From Persicaria tinctoria (Eukaryota; Streptophyta; Magnoliopsida; Caryophyllales; Polygonaceae), in the NCBI GenBank assembly GCA_037127255.1, contig JBANSL010000004.1, positions 53,918,318-53,982,317 on the forward strand: a stretch of DNA of 64,000 bases, written 5' to 3'. The notes below the pieces were generated by a model. That model had not been told where the DNA came from, made no database searches, and worked only from the letters and a program-made list of their open reading frames with translations. This document shows positions 33,971 through 45,188 of this stretch, one piece after another. Position numbers and translations under genes: made by a program. The stretch's first letter is position 1; each line of letters opens with the position of its first letter.

Positions 33971-34781
33971 ATCAGAAGACTTTGCTGACGTGTCATCTCT
34001 TGCTTAATTTTAGTTAATTCAACCAATCCCCTATTTTCTATTTTCTTATTTTTGTTCTCCTCTACTACATTTAATTTCCTTCCCGATTCATACCCATCTA
34101 TACTTGGCCGCTAGGGTTTCCAACTCCTCGAGCAATCTTAATGGAACAATCCAAACTCATTCGAAGATCAACAAAAAATCTAATTATATCGGATGCCAAA
34201 ACTTAATCAAACCAAACTCATCATATGAACGAAGTTTAACGCATCGATTTCATCCATTCATATATTTGTTAACATAATTCACTATTTGTATTTTCTTTCA
34301 TTATTTTTTTCATCCTTATAATAGATATTTTATATTTTTTTTTTCTCGTGTACGCGCCATGGCGCCGGAATTTATACTAGTCTTTAAACCTCATCTATTA
34401 ATCTTTCAGATCCTATATATTCCAAATTGGATCACCCCATGTATATATAATTTTCTATTCACATACCATTTGAGTAAAGAGAATGGATTTTATATTTCTG
34501 TAAAATATCTTCTGGTTCAATTACTACTATATTATATACTTAGTGCATGATGATATTTCATTAATAATTATAAAATGGGAGTTCGACCCAGAATTTTAAT
34601 ATATATAAAATGGAGGTAGTAGCTACTAGCTAGTAGCTATAAGCAAATCAAATCTCACATCATGGGTACAATATCTCGATACTTATGTTTAAACCAACCA
34701 AAATTATTATTAATTTGATACATATTAATATACTATTAAGATGACCAATATATATATTAGTTGACAGGATGAAATTAGTGG
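33971..34781. other. AT-rich intergenic stretch
   Basis: No gene or mobile element recognised. Confidence 0.45.
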
Positions 34782-34789
34782 GTAATATT

Positions 34790-35172
34790 ACAGGGGCGAA
34801 TCCAGAAATTTTTTCGGGATGGACACAAATTTTTATGGATAATTTCTATATTGTGTTTATTAGAAATAATTTTTAAAAAAATATATATGAAGAGAATAAT
34901 TATTATTTAATTCTAAAATACTAAATAAATTATAAGAATTTAAAAAAAATAAAAAATGGACTGAGAAAAAAATAAATAAAAATACATGTCTAATGGGATT
35001 TGAACAAGGTTTGATTGGATTCAATTTAAAATGGGGTGGGCTTAACCACTAAGCCACTAAAGATATTTGTATTTTACTCTTTAAATTTTTTACATACCCC
35101 ATATATAAGTATTTTTTTCCCGGACCGGGGTGGGCGACGGCCCGGTGTCGCCCACCCTTGGATCCACCACTG
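34790..35172. mobile_element. hAT-like MITE 1
   Basis: The left end CAGGGGCGAATCC and inverted right end CAGTGGTGGATCC are imperfect TIRs of the common plant hAT type. Flanks GTAATATT (34782-34789) and GTAATATA (35173-35180) make a near-perfect 8-bp duplication. Internal GGGATTTGAAC and TAACCACTAAGCCACTAAAG are typical of these repeats. Confidence 0.7.
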
Positions 35173-35278
35173 GTAATATATTCTCCTCCTCTGCGTATGC
35201 AGATATTCTGAGCTCGAGTTTTATTTTGTTTTCAAATAACAAGAAATTTGATTGATTACATATCCAATTATTCAAGAG

Positions 35279-35756
35279 TAGAGGGGAGAGGCGGATTCTC
35301 TTTAGATTCAGGGGTGGCAGTTGTTCCCCAATCGCAAATAAAATTTAACATACATATTTGTCTCGTCAATAGCTTCGATTTGATATATTATAAGCTCAAA
35401 TCTGATATCTGAGCAAAAAGTTATAAACATTTCAGTTTTCAGGACTGAACATATGTAAATTATTATATTATTTCCTATATCATTTACCCAAACTTATATA
35501 CTTTTGTCGTAATTATCATTTGTTAAACTTCATATCTTAATAATATAATTATATTTGAGAACTTCAAATTAGGATGTTATATTGAAATATTTGAAAACCA
35601 TGAAATAAAGTATGCAAGATTTTTGATTTTATTCTAGTTACACATGCATAATATTGATGATTTTTCGAAAAAGAAAAATTAGGGTTTAATTATACAACAA
35701 TTTTTTTTACTGTAATTTTCCGCCCCCTCAATTAACAATTTCATGATCCGCCACTG
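35279..35756. mobile_element. hAT-like MITE 2
   Basis: The right end inverted is CAGTGGCGGATCATG. The left end has GAGAGGCGGATTC. Flanks share TCAAGAG (35272-35278 and 35757-35763), close to the 8-bp hAT duplication. No transposase. Confidence 0.55.
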
Positions 35757-36764
35757 TCAAGAGGTTAAAAAATTTGCGTTGAAGGCGCAAATTTTCGGCC
35801 AAATTAGAGAACTACCTGCGTTTTTGTAAAAATTAGCAAACTGTCCATTTTTAAAACACACGGTATTTTGGAGAGGTTTTAATTTCTCTCACCCGTTAAC
35901 TTATCTGTAACCTCTCCCCCGTTTCTCCATTCGCGATTTTTATCTATTCCTCTTTCTCTATTCGATCGTCTACTGATTCAGTTGAAAAGGGGTGATTTCC
36001 GGACGATTTCCTGCTTGTTTGCGTGTGTAATTGAACAATCTTGAGTATGGACAACAACACAAGTATGCATTTTGGTGTTTTTTGAATGGTTTATTGTGTT
36101 AGGGTTTTGTTAATGGTGGATTATACGAAGGTGCGTGGTGTCGTTGTTGATTTCTCTACTTGTTGTCATCAATTAGTTCATTATGTGCATAAATGCGGTG
36201 TTGGTGTGTGTATCTGTTGTAGTTTATGTGCGTTTTTTTGGTTGATTTCAAAAGTTTATGCGATTATTTGCGTTTTGTTGGATGAATGTGTGTTGTTAGT
36301 TTTTAATCATACTAGTAGGTTTTGTTACGTATGTGGTGTGGGGTTTGCAGTTACTACTTGTATTTTAGTGCTGACATCGATTTTGGCATCACCTTCTGTC
36401 CTCTTGTAATACATCTCCACTTGTAATCCATCTCCATCATATTGCATGTCAAAAAGTTATGTTTCATTTATGCTGACACTGTTTCGTGTGGCGTGTTGTG
36501 TTTGTTTGTTGCTTGTTAGTGGTTTTGGGGAGGGGGGGGGGGGGGGGGTGGTTGTGTTTTCACATATTTGTAGGTGCTGGCATCTATTTGTTTGTGTTTA
36601 TCTTTTTTTTTGTTATGTGCACATGGCCCTCAAGTGATCTTGATACATATAAATGCAAGTTTGATGTGAGTCTATGTACTTTATAAGCACGTTTAGTCTG
36701 TCATTATGTTTGTTTCATATGCTAATATCTATTTTTGTGTTGGATGTGTTTGTTTGTTTGCAGA

Positions 36765-38255
36765 AATTAAAGTTTTGTATTCCATACAAGGACCGTTTTC
36801 ATGCTAGATCAAACCTATATTGTCATCTTGAAGTTTGTGACATCATAAAACAACATTTGTCGACTGAGCACTACGAGAGTTTGAGGAAGAGTTGTTTGGG
36901 ATGCGTGCTATCACAGGGCACTAACATGCCTGTTAATTTCCAACTGATTCATCAAATGATGTTGCGCCGGGTCAGGACGAAGAAGAAGAAGGAACTATGG
37001 TTCAAACTTGATGGACCCATATCGCGTTTTTAATTGGCTGAATTCCACGTAGTCACTGGTCTTCCATGCGAAGATCGTGTGTGCAACCTGCCGAAGGTAG
37101 TGTCATTTTCTGAGTTTTTTGGAATGGATAAATGCTCTCATGCTGACTTGATTAGTTGTTTCAAAAAGGAGAAGAATAAGTCGAAGAAGAAGCTATCACT
37201 CGCCTGTGATGACGAGAAGTTTGGACTCTATCCATGGGGCAGACAGTCATATGAACTTCTCTTGAAGTCATTGAAGAAGTTAGCTACTATGGATCGTAAA
37301 AAACCTAGGCATTCTTACGAGTTGTATGGATATCGGATCACTTTCCAAGTTTTGTTTTTACTTGTTTCTTAAGTCTGTGTCATCATTCCTCATTTTGTGT
37401 CAACATTGTATGGATTCTTATTGTTTTTGTGTGACCTCTTGTTTAGTTTTAACAGTCCTGGATACTGGAAGCTTTCCCAGCATTGTCTGATAAATTTGAT
37501 TATAATTTCAAGATGATTGCTAAAGATCCTCATTCTTTGCATTGGCAATGTAAAGTTATGCATATGATGAAGCTGACGAGCTTTTTGATGGTGATATGGT
37601 AAGATTAATACGTCATTTGTGTTTCTTACTCTTATTTTTTTGATGTGCATGATAGACACCGATGTTCCCTAACTACGGAGAGTTTGCAAGAATACCAGGG
37701 ATGAGTTACATTGACGAAGAGGCTGACGACGTAGTTGATCATATTGGTGATCCTGTGTTTTCTCAACCACCGAGTGATATTCTGTATGATTGTCGGTGTA
37801 TACGTAAGTATGCATATGAATACAAGTTTCTACGTAGCAATGATTCGGAGGTTGAATCATTTGAGACAATTGATTGTGGCTCTTATGAAGGAAATGATGA
37901 GGAGAAACCGGCTGACATAGAGAAGCAAAAGAAGAGGAAACATGTAGACACAGGAAAGCCTTCGAAGAAGAAGCAGAAAGGTGCATCTAATGAAACCCCG
38001 GTGAAGAGAGTCCCGGTGATGAGGGGTCATTCTAGTGGTCCCCCACGAACCAACCCTCATGCTGACATAGAAATTAAGAAATCCATCAGGAGGAAGATTG
38101 GGAGGATCAAAAAGAAGGCTGGTGAAGTTAAAAGAGGTGAGGAAGCTAAGAAAGACGTGATTCCTGGTATTGATACAAATACAACCACAGAGAGTGCAGA
38201 CAAGGATTCAAAGAAGCGTGGTGCTGACACAGAAGAGGTTGTTGTGCATGCATAA
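36765..38255 (+). pseudogene. DUF1985-like region of the element's plus-strand gene
   Basis: After an intron-like AG, exon 1 (about 36765-37371) reads IPYKDRFHARSNLYCHLEVC, CLGCVLSQG, NFQLIHQMMLRRV, ELWFKLDGPISRF, then a TAA at 37031-37033, then LAEFHVVTGLPCEDR. The pattern Q-L-I-H-x-M-x-L-R-R ... E-x-W-F ... R-F-x-x-x-E-F-x-x-V-T-G-L-x-C is that of DUF1985. Later exons give SWILEAFPALSDKFDYNF (about 37455) and YGEFARIPGMSYIDEEADDV (37674 on), then a Lys-rich basic tail to 38255. DUF1985 genes linked to Ulp1 domains are common in plant Mutator elements. VANC anti-silencing factors of VANDAL elements are, as I recall, of this kind. One nonsense codon inside the domain means this copy is probably dead; intron limits are inferred. 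Confidence 0.6.
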
Positions 38256-38596
38256 AATGATGACCAAGTTGGAGATAGATACAATACATCTGATGAGGAT
38301 AGACCTATTCAGTTTGTTTTTCAAAAGTGGAAGAAGTCTATGGGAAGTGCAGGGAAGCGTAATATTTTGTACAACAGTAGTTCTTCAAAGAAGCCGTCCT
38401 CCATTCCGAAGTCCCCCTTGGTGGTATGTTATCCCCTATTGAAGTTGTGAATGATGGATGTAATGTGATTGTACCTTTTGGTGGGGTGCAAGGTAAGGCT
38501 TATGCCGACACATAGTATGCTGACCCCCATGATGATCAACATGATGACAATCAAGGTGGTGACGACATCAATGTTGATTATGTAACTGCTTCCCCA

Positions 38597-39960
38597 TTGG
38601 CTGCTCTTTTACAGTTGAATAAAGAAAGTGATGGTGGTGATGTTGGCATAATTGGGGCAACGAAGGTAGTTGATGATGAGGTTGGAGATGATGGTCAAAA
38701 TGTTGACACTGATGGTGATGACATCCAACATGCAGTTGGTAAAAGAGACAAGGTTGATGGTGATGACATCCAACAAGAAGTATGGGATAATGTTGATAAA
38801 GATGCAAAGGGGGATGGTGTTGCTAGAATGGAAGGGTTGCCTCGCAATGATGATGCATCAGTTGGTGGTAATGTTGACGCTAATTCCACCCCAGCGTGGG
38901 TAAATGATATACTCAGACGGCTAGAAAAGCTGGAAGAGCTGCCTGCACGTGTAGATGAGTTGGTTCTCCGTGTTGATGTTATTGAGAAGCGCATTGATAG
39001 GGCGGTTGAAATCGTAGGGATGGTTGCTGACCTGATGGATAAGTACAACTCACTTAAGAATATGTTCACAATGCATGAATCTATTGTTGCAAGGTCACCG
39101 TCATCTATAAACATTGATATACCAAGCAGTAAGATTGTGAATGATGTTGTTGCTGACATCAAGATAGGTGTGATCCTTAAGGATGTTATGGCTGAGGAGG
39201 AAGCTGAGTTGGATGCATGTGAAAAAGGTAAACCATGTAAGGCACTTGTTCTTGTTGATGAGGGAGCTGGACTCCAACAACTGACTGTTCATGATGTAGT
39301 TGAAGAGACTGTCATTCCTGTCACATTAGTTGAATGATAGAGGACGTTAGATTCAGACTCAACTCAGTTTGTTGTTGATCTAGGTCGTGATTCTGATTTG
39401 ATGTCCATGGAGACAAGAGGTGAAGAGTTTAAGGACAATAATGATGGACTTCATGAAGATGTTGACCGGGGGTGAAGTGTACTGGTGAAGGTGTTAAGGG
39501 CAACAATGATAGACTTCATGTAGAGGTTGACATGGTGGTGAAGTCCACCGATGAAGATGGTAAGGGCAACAATGATGGACTTCAGGCAGATGCTGACATG
39601 GGGGTGAAGTCTACTGATGAAGATTGTAAGGATGTCCTAGTAGGTGTCGATGCCAAGGATGTTGTTATCACATCAGGTGATGGGGGAGATGGGGATAAGA
39701 AGGCCGATGTTGCAGTAACTCCACCCACTGCCACTGTGTCTGAAGCTTTTGTGCCACCAGGGACTATCAACTTGGATTATGTTGAAGGCGATGATGATGC
39801 TTACATGGATGAACTACCTGGTAGGTGTTGATGTCAAGGATCCTACAATAGTTGAAGAGGTGGAAGAACTAAGGCGATCAAAGCGTATTCCAAATGCTAG
39901 TAGCTTCTTGATGAGTCATTTTGAGCATGAAAAGAAAGGGAGGTGGCCAAAGTATACAAT
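38597..39960 (+). pseudogene. acidic, Asp/Val-rich middle part of the plus-strand gene
   Basis: Open frames 38597-39337 (246 codons) and 39472-39831 are rich in Asp, Gly and Val, with one coiled-coil-like part (ILRRLEKLEELPARVDELVL and RVDVIEKRIDRAVEIVGMVA, about 38910-39030). Three 72-bp tandem units at 39421-39620 (GGCAACAATGATGGACTTCA) each hold one motif copy or variant (GTTGACC, GTTGACA, GCTGACA). The frame is closed by stops at 39335 and 39472-39474 and by a frame change near 39830. The segment probably links DUF1985 and the protease in one protein; its function is unknown. Confidence 0.5.
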
Positions 39961-40113
39961 CTGAAGAAGTCATTGTTAAGTGAGGCTGATCATGATTTTA
40001 TGTACAGAATTCTAAGAAGTAAACTATATTCTTTGTTTTTAACTCATTATATCACTAAGAACAATCTTATGCTGACACCTTCTATTTAATTCATACTTTT
40101 TGCTTGTTTGCAG

Positions 40114-40796
40114 GGATTTTTCGGTCCCTATTGTTTCTGGACGAGTGGATAAATCATTTTTTAAACCAATTTTAAACAAGGACATGTGGTTGGACTGTGG
40201 GGGTAAATATGCTGACAGCAATGATATTTCATACTATTTTGTTGTTGCTTATCTTCTGTTTTTTGTTGAGTGATATTTGTTGATGTATATTTATTGCTGA
40301 CAGCAGTTTGTTAATTTTTGATATTGAAGCAGGTTTGTACCATTTGAGGAAGAGGATTCGTGAGGAAGTTGACATGTATGCAAATTGTATTGTTCTTGAT
40401 TCGGTGTTCTACCATAAGTACCTGCCAGCCAATGCTGAATCGTATGAAGTAGATTTGGCTGTGGCAACAATGACTGCGAGTTATTTTCTGGGTATTTACC
40501 CTGACAAGTACAATAAGTCATGGGTGTCAACAAATAAGATTTACACACCCTTCAACATTATCAACAAGCATTGGGTTGCTTTGGAGATCCTAATTGATGA
40601 GAATGTGATTAATATGTATGATTGCAATGTCTATACGGTTGCTAAGGGTGTACTAGAAGCACAACTACAACCGATTTCTCATTGGCTTCCTATACACTTG
40701 GTGAAGGCTGGAATATATGAAAACATGAGCTCTACACCATTTGAGTTAAGGATGGTTCCAAGCCTCATTTGTGTAAAACCTAGCAACAAAGTCTGA
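40114..40796 (+). pseudogene. Ulp1/C48 cysteine-protease-like domain, truncated
   Basis: Exon 40114-40200 reads RDFSVPIVSGRVDKSFFKPI and KDMWLDCG. After a 128-bp intron holding two motif copies, exon 40329-40796 reads GLYHLRKRIREEVDMY, INKHWVALEILIDENVINMY and DCNVYTVAKGV. The His of NKHW and the Asp of NMYDCN match the first two catalytic residues of Ulp1/SENP-type deSUMOylating proteases. The catalytic Cys segment (Q-x-x-x-x-D-C-G) is missing: the frame runs into the antisense end of the transposase at about 40745-40796. So the domain is truncated and cannot be an active protease here. Confidence 0.7.
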
Positions 40797-42953
40797 TACA
40801 TTTGCCTTTATGTTTATGATTGCTGAAAGAGAATGAACACATGGAATCTTCTCCATATCAAAAAACTTGCAAGTGCATGTATGTGCTAACAGGTCGATCA
40901 TTGCATGAGACCCTTGCCCTTTTACTTCAAATTTGTATTCATCAATCCTCTCAACCTTGTATGCTCCAGCTTCCTCTAGTAGTTTCCTAATCATATCGAG
41001 TATTGCTGGTGGTAACATGTCTTGATGTTTGGATGCTTTTTCTCTTCGTTCTTGGAACCATATTGTGAGTTTCTCTCTAGCAAAATTCAACAGTGCAACA
41101 ATGGGATAATTCTTTTTCCCCTTGAAAATGGTGTTTATGCTTTCTGCATTATTTGATGTCATCATGTTGAATCGGTTGCATGTTGAATGTGCTCTAGCCC
41201 ACCTTTCTACTCTTGCTGACAGTAAATATGTCGACATCTTGGGGCAGCTTTCCTTTATGCAGTCAAAATAGGTGTTGAAGTCCCTAGTAGTGTAACTATC
41301 TACTGCTTTCCTGAACCAACTTGCCAGGTATCTTTTCTTGAATGTGGTTATAATGTTTTGCTCCACGTGCCACCTACATATGCAGTGATTTGCACTCAGG
41401 TAAACCAAGCCAATTGCTCTTGCGATGCTGACATGTCTATTAGACACGAACACTAAATCATTGGATGGAGGAACAACCTTCAGTAGCCGACGGAAAAACT
41501 ATTCCCAAGAGCTGTTATTTTATGTGTCAACAATACCAAATGCAAGGGCGTAAATATTCCTATTTGCATCTTACGCAACTGCCCCAAGGAATGTCCCTTT
41601 TTATTTCCCAGTTAAAAATGTTCCATCAATAACAACAACCTGTAAAATAATGAATATAATTTTTGTGATGACAATGCAACAATGAAAATGTAGTAAGTAG
41701 ACTGTGTGCTGACACTGATAATTCCATACCTTTTTCAAAACAGGGAATGCCCGAATGCAGTGTCCAAATGATAAAAACAAATATTTAAACTTGTCATCAT
41801 TATCTGTTGAAATCAATGCCACAATTCCATAATTTTTTATCCATAAGCATGTGACAAAACAATGGCAAATCAGTAAAATTTGATTATGCTGTCCCTCTGT
41901 CTTTTTCTTGCACATTTTTTGCTGACTTCCACGTTGTCCAATAACTAATGCGCATTTTTTTTCTATTCTCATTTTATCCATTATCTGCTTTTGATTGTAC
42001 CTGCTGTCAACACTGTGTAATTAGGCATACATTTTTTTTCTATTCTCATTCTTTTTTTCTTTTTTTTTCTGGACCAAAAAAAAAAACAGAATGAATACAA
42101 TAATGAATAATGGGATACTTGAACCGAGAGTTATTTTGATGACACAAACACACTCACATTGGTTGGATGATGCTTGGAAGTTGGAACCACTAAGCAAGGG
42201 GCATTCCCTCAATTTTTTGTTCTCACATCCCATGTGCATGTGTGTATATGATTGTACGCTGACACCTTGTAACAAGTGTGAGAAAAATGATATACGTAAA
42301 TCATCATTTATTGCTTGCTTTGATTCAAAGATTCTCCCAACGTACATTATGTTGGATGAGGTATTATTGAAACTATCCATGCTAGAGTTGTCACCATGGT
42401 AATCTTCTAGTGTTTTATCTCTATTGCGCATTGAAGAATGCTGGCTTCTCAAGGTGTCAGCATCATAATTGGCGTCACAATCATCATCCATATCATCATA
42501 CATATCATCTGATGCCACACTCTTCATTTTTGTGTCAGCAATAAATGCCGATCTATTTTCGTCGACGACATAGTCAATCAACCCAAATGAGTGCCTACTC
42601 TCCCTGTCATTTGTGTCAGCAATGTGTAGAGGTTGTGCCTTTATGCTGACACACAACTCAACAACAAAGTTTACACCATCAAGTGCCGATATATCCAGGA
42701 ACTCTTTCAAATCAGCGTCACAATCAACTGTAAGTGGGGCTTTCAACATTTTGTACGGGTGCAAATGACTAAATTGCAGTTCAATTGTGTTGTCTACATT
42801 GAATCTAGTGCACACCTTTCTCTTCAAGTCATGTAGTGTGGTTGAATAATATATCATAAACACCTTTGAGGTTGTATCTCCAATGAATGCTGGGCCCGTG
42901 TCAGCAAATGCCCATGATCCACCATATACTACTGTAATCACATGAGGTTCCAT
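40746..42953 (-). pseudogene. MURA-type Mutator transposase, broken
   Basis: The N-terminal part (42953 inward) is a PB1-like domain, MEPHVITVVYGGSWAFADTG, with TTLHDLKRKVCTRF. It is followed by an acidic linker and the MuDR DNA-binding-like NIMYVGRIFESKQAINDDLR. The catalytic core has VVVIDGTFLTGK (about 41610-41645, first Asp) and, beyond a stop at about 41501, LVFVSNRHVSIARAIGLVYL, where Asn replaces the expected second Asp. NNAESINTIFKGKKNYPI provides Glu. The C-terminal SWIM zinc finger is CTCKFFDMEKIPCVHS (Cys-x-Cys...Cys-x-His complete). The frame ends prematurely after NEAWNHP at 40746. Intron-like gaps lie near 41985-42020 and 41640-41735. Changed catalytic residue, internal stops and a cut C-terminus make it inactive. 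Confidence 0.8.
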
Positions 42954-43840
42954 TTAGGTTTGACCTATCAATTCTTCCAGACAATATACAAACCAGTACA
43001 ATGAGTTAGTGTCAGCAACAAAGGCATCAATAGATCAATGATATAGAAAATATAAATATTGGATTCGTGTCAGTAATACAGATTGAAGTTAGATAAATGT
43101 TACATATTTAATTAGAACAAATCAGTGATACTGTAATTACTATTTAATTTGTGTCAATGCAACATATAGAAGCTATATTAATGCAACAGATTGATGTATA
43201 ACAGATCATACAATTTTTACTACTGATTATGTGTCAGCACGATAGATCGAAGTTAGATCAGTGATATTGATTTAAGAAATCTCAAATCGTGTCAGCATTA
43301 TAAATCGAATCTAGATAAATGCAACAAATCGATGTACACAACATAAAATGATTGCCATTGAATTCATATCAGCATGATAGATCGAATTCATGCAACAAAT
43401 CGAAGTAGAACACAACATACAATAATTACTATTGAATTCTCGTTAGCTTGACAGATCGAGTCTAAATTAATGAAGCAGATCGTTGTAGAACATTATATTG
43501 ACACAACAAAATTCGATTAAATATAAGAATTGTTGATGTGAGAGTAAAAAAATCTGATTTCTATTCAAACAACAACAAACGAATTTGAAAATACACGATC
43601 TACACTAAACGAGTTCAGCTGTAAAATATTAAACGATAATTACACATGAATTCGGGTTTCTGTAGCAAATCGGGGAACGACAGTCAAGCAATTGTTCGAA
43701 TGCTGACATAAAAATGACAGTTAGTACCGTTTAGATGTTAGAAGAGTATAATCCAGAGATTCGGGAGGAGATGGGCCGATGAACAAAATCAGAGAAGAAA
43801 TGATGTGTCAGCCCAGCGAAAAAAAACGTATTTTGAAGAG
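42954..43840. promoter_or_regulatory. presumed transposase promoter region with motif repeats
   Basis: Non-coding DNA upstream of the transposase. Loose repeats of about 80-100 bp combine GTGTCAGCA with ATAGATCGAA and ATGCAACAAATCGA. Five exact motif copies (43011, 43233, 43291, 43701, plus 42900 at the ORF start) and several variants fall here. Confidence 0.5.
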
Positions 43841-43945
43841 GATGGACAGTCTGCAAAAAATATTCCCATAATGTGGATAGTTAACTAATTTTGCTAACCG
43901 TCCGTATAAATAAATGGAAGGACAAATTAAACAAAATCAGGAGAG

Positions 43946-44966
43946 GAAAAGACGGGATGAGCCTTTTGCCAGCATTAGAGTCCACTAGTACTATACGTGT
44001 ATGCCGTACCATTTTCTATACGTTCATCTTTTTTATTAAAGAAGTAAAAATTAAATAAAGTAATATATGTATGCAAATTAAAGTTGTTCGACCCACTTTG
44101 AGTTTTGTTTACAGCTTTTGATGAATGAATTGAATATAGTAGTATACTGTTCTAAGAAACTCTTTATTTCCTTGGGGTGCAGTGCAGGTAACCTCATGAT
44201 CGACATCAATGTAAACCCGAGCCTAATTCTGAACCTGCAGGTGACCAACACGCTAGCTGATCTATCATACATGGAAATTCCGTGTGATAAATGCAATTGT
44301 CATATTATATCGGTTGATTTTAAAATAAAACTAATTGAATTCCCCAGCTAGATAGCTAGCTAGCTAGGTAGTTGAGAGTGTTAAGTGAACGCCAACCAGA
44401 GTGCATTCAAGCTGTCTCTATATGAGCTTTGAGGTAGGAATCTGCAAAAGAGAGACCCCCAGCCCCAATCCCTTAATACATATATGCATATATATGTAAT
44501 TCAACACTCACAACCTCTAAATTAGTGTTAACTAAAAGAGTTAAGGAACCTTCATTGTAGCGGCTATCTGCTTTGTGTTTGTTTTATTTATGTACACACT
44601 CTCCCCCCTAATTGCTTTTCCCTTTCTAGCTTTTTTAGGCCTTTTTATATATGTATGTTATGTATTTCGCCTGCATACACATATATAGGTACATACATAT
44701 ATGGATCGGAACAGAGATATTAATACGTATAAGGTTTTATTAATTAGCTAGCTTTATCATATCGATCGTCCTAATTGGTTCGTGGTACCTTCCTATGATT
44801 TCTCTAATCATGTTAAAAGAGAGGGGAAAAAGAGTAGAAAAAAGTGGTGGCATGTATTGCATGCATTCAGCTTCTTTTTTTTTTCTCCTTTAAATTTTTT
44901 ATTATTTTATTAGTAGAGATATATCACTAATCACTATATGATCTATCAACGCTTTAGATGATCGAT
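43946..44966. other. AT-rich intergenic stretch
   Basis: A 77-residue plus frame (44118-44351) contains NLMIDINVNPSLILNLQVTN and IPCDKCNCH. I do not recognise it, and there is no supporting splice or promoter signal. GCTAGCTAGCTAG runs occur near 44350. Confidence 0.4.
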
Positions 44967-45188
44967 ATTTTTTTTTAGGTCGGGTCGATCGAAGCAGAGC
45001 CCCTTCCTAGCACATCCTTGTGGATGAGAACACGAAATTCTGGATCATCATCGCAACAAATGTTGACAGGTGATGCATGTGCACTACGAGCGAGATACAA
45101 CATTTGATTCCCTGAAAATATGACGAATAGCTACATAAGAGAAGGACGAAATATCTAAAAGAATATTCGATTGTAGTAGTTCGATATG

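Larger units (their letters stand above)
36369..43707. repeat. dispersed TGCTGAC/GTCAGCA motif, 25 exact copies
   Basis: Plus orientation starts: 36369, 36471, 37141, 38060, 38222, 38518, 39025, 39151, 39591, 40070, 40210, 40295, 41214, 41427, 41707, 41920, 42644, 43701. Minus orientation (GTCAGCA) starts: 42456, 42534, 42615, 42900, 43011, 43233, 43291. The most common extension is TGCTGACAC or TGCTGACAT. Near-variants (TGTTGACA, GCTGACG, CGCTGACAC, GTGTCAGTA) add at least ten more. By eye I found only two exact copies in the rest of the window (33983, 46595). Confidence 0.85.
35765..43945. mobile_element. Mutator-like element with DUF1985/Ulp1 gene (VANDAL-like)
   Basis: A MURA-type transposase on the minus strand (40746-42953) and a DUF1985 plus Ulp1-protease gene on the plus strand (about 36765-40796) converge. 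The ends are only weakly inverted: AAATTAGAGAACTACC...CTGTCCAT (35803-35850) and, inverted, AAATTAGTTAACTATCC...CTGTCCAT (about 43890-43840). Weak or absent TIRs are known for VANDAL-type Mutator elements. 25 exact TGCTGAC/GTCAGCA motifs fill the interior. Outer borders and a 9-bp target duplication were not resolved. Confidence 0.7.

Noticed and set aside
36086..36686. Three overlapping Cys/Val/Leu-rich ORFs before the DUF1985 region
   Set aside because: GT-rich low-complexity DNA, more likely intron or leader of the plus-strand gene; the G-run at 36530-36549 is simple sequence.
38568..39162. His-rich and Ser-rich minus-strand ORFs
   Set aside because: Antisense shadows of the GAT/GGT-rich plus-strand gene.
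35798..43930. Long perfect TIRs for the Mutator-like element
   Set aside because: Only weak similarity between ends (AAATTAG..AACTA and CTGTCCAT); reported as uncertain and not as confirmed TIRs.
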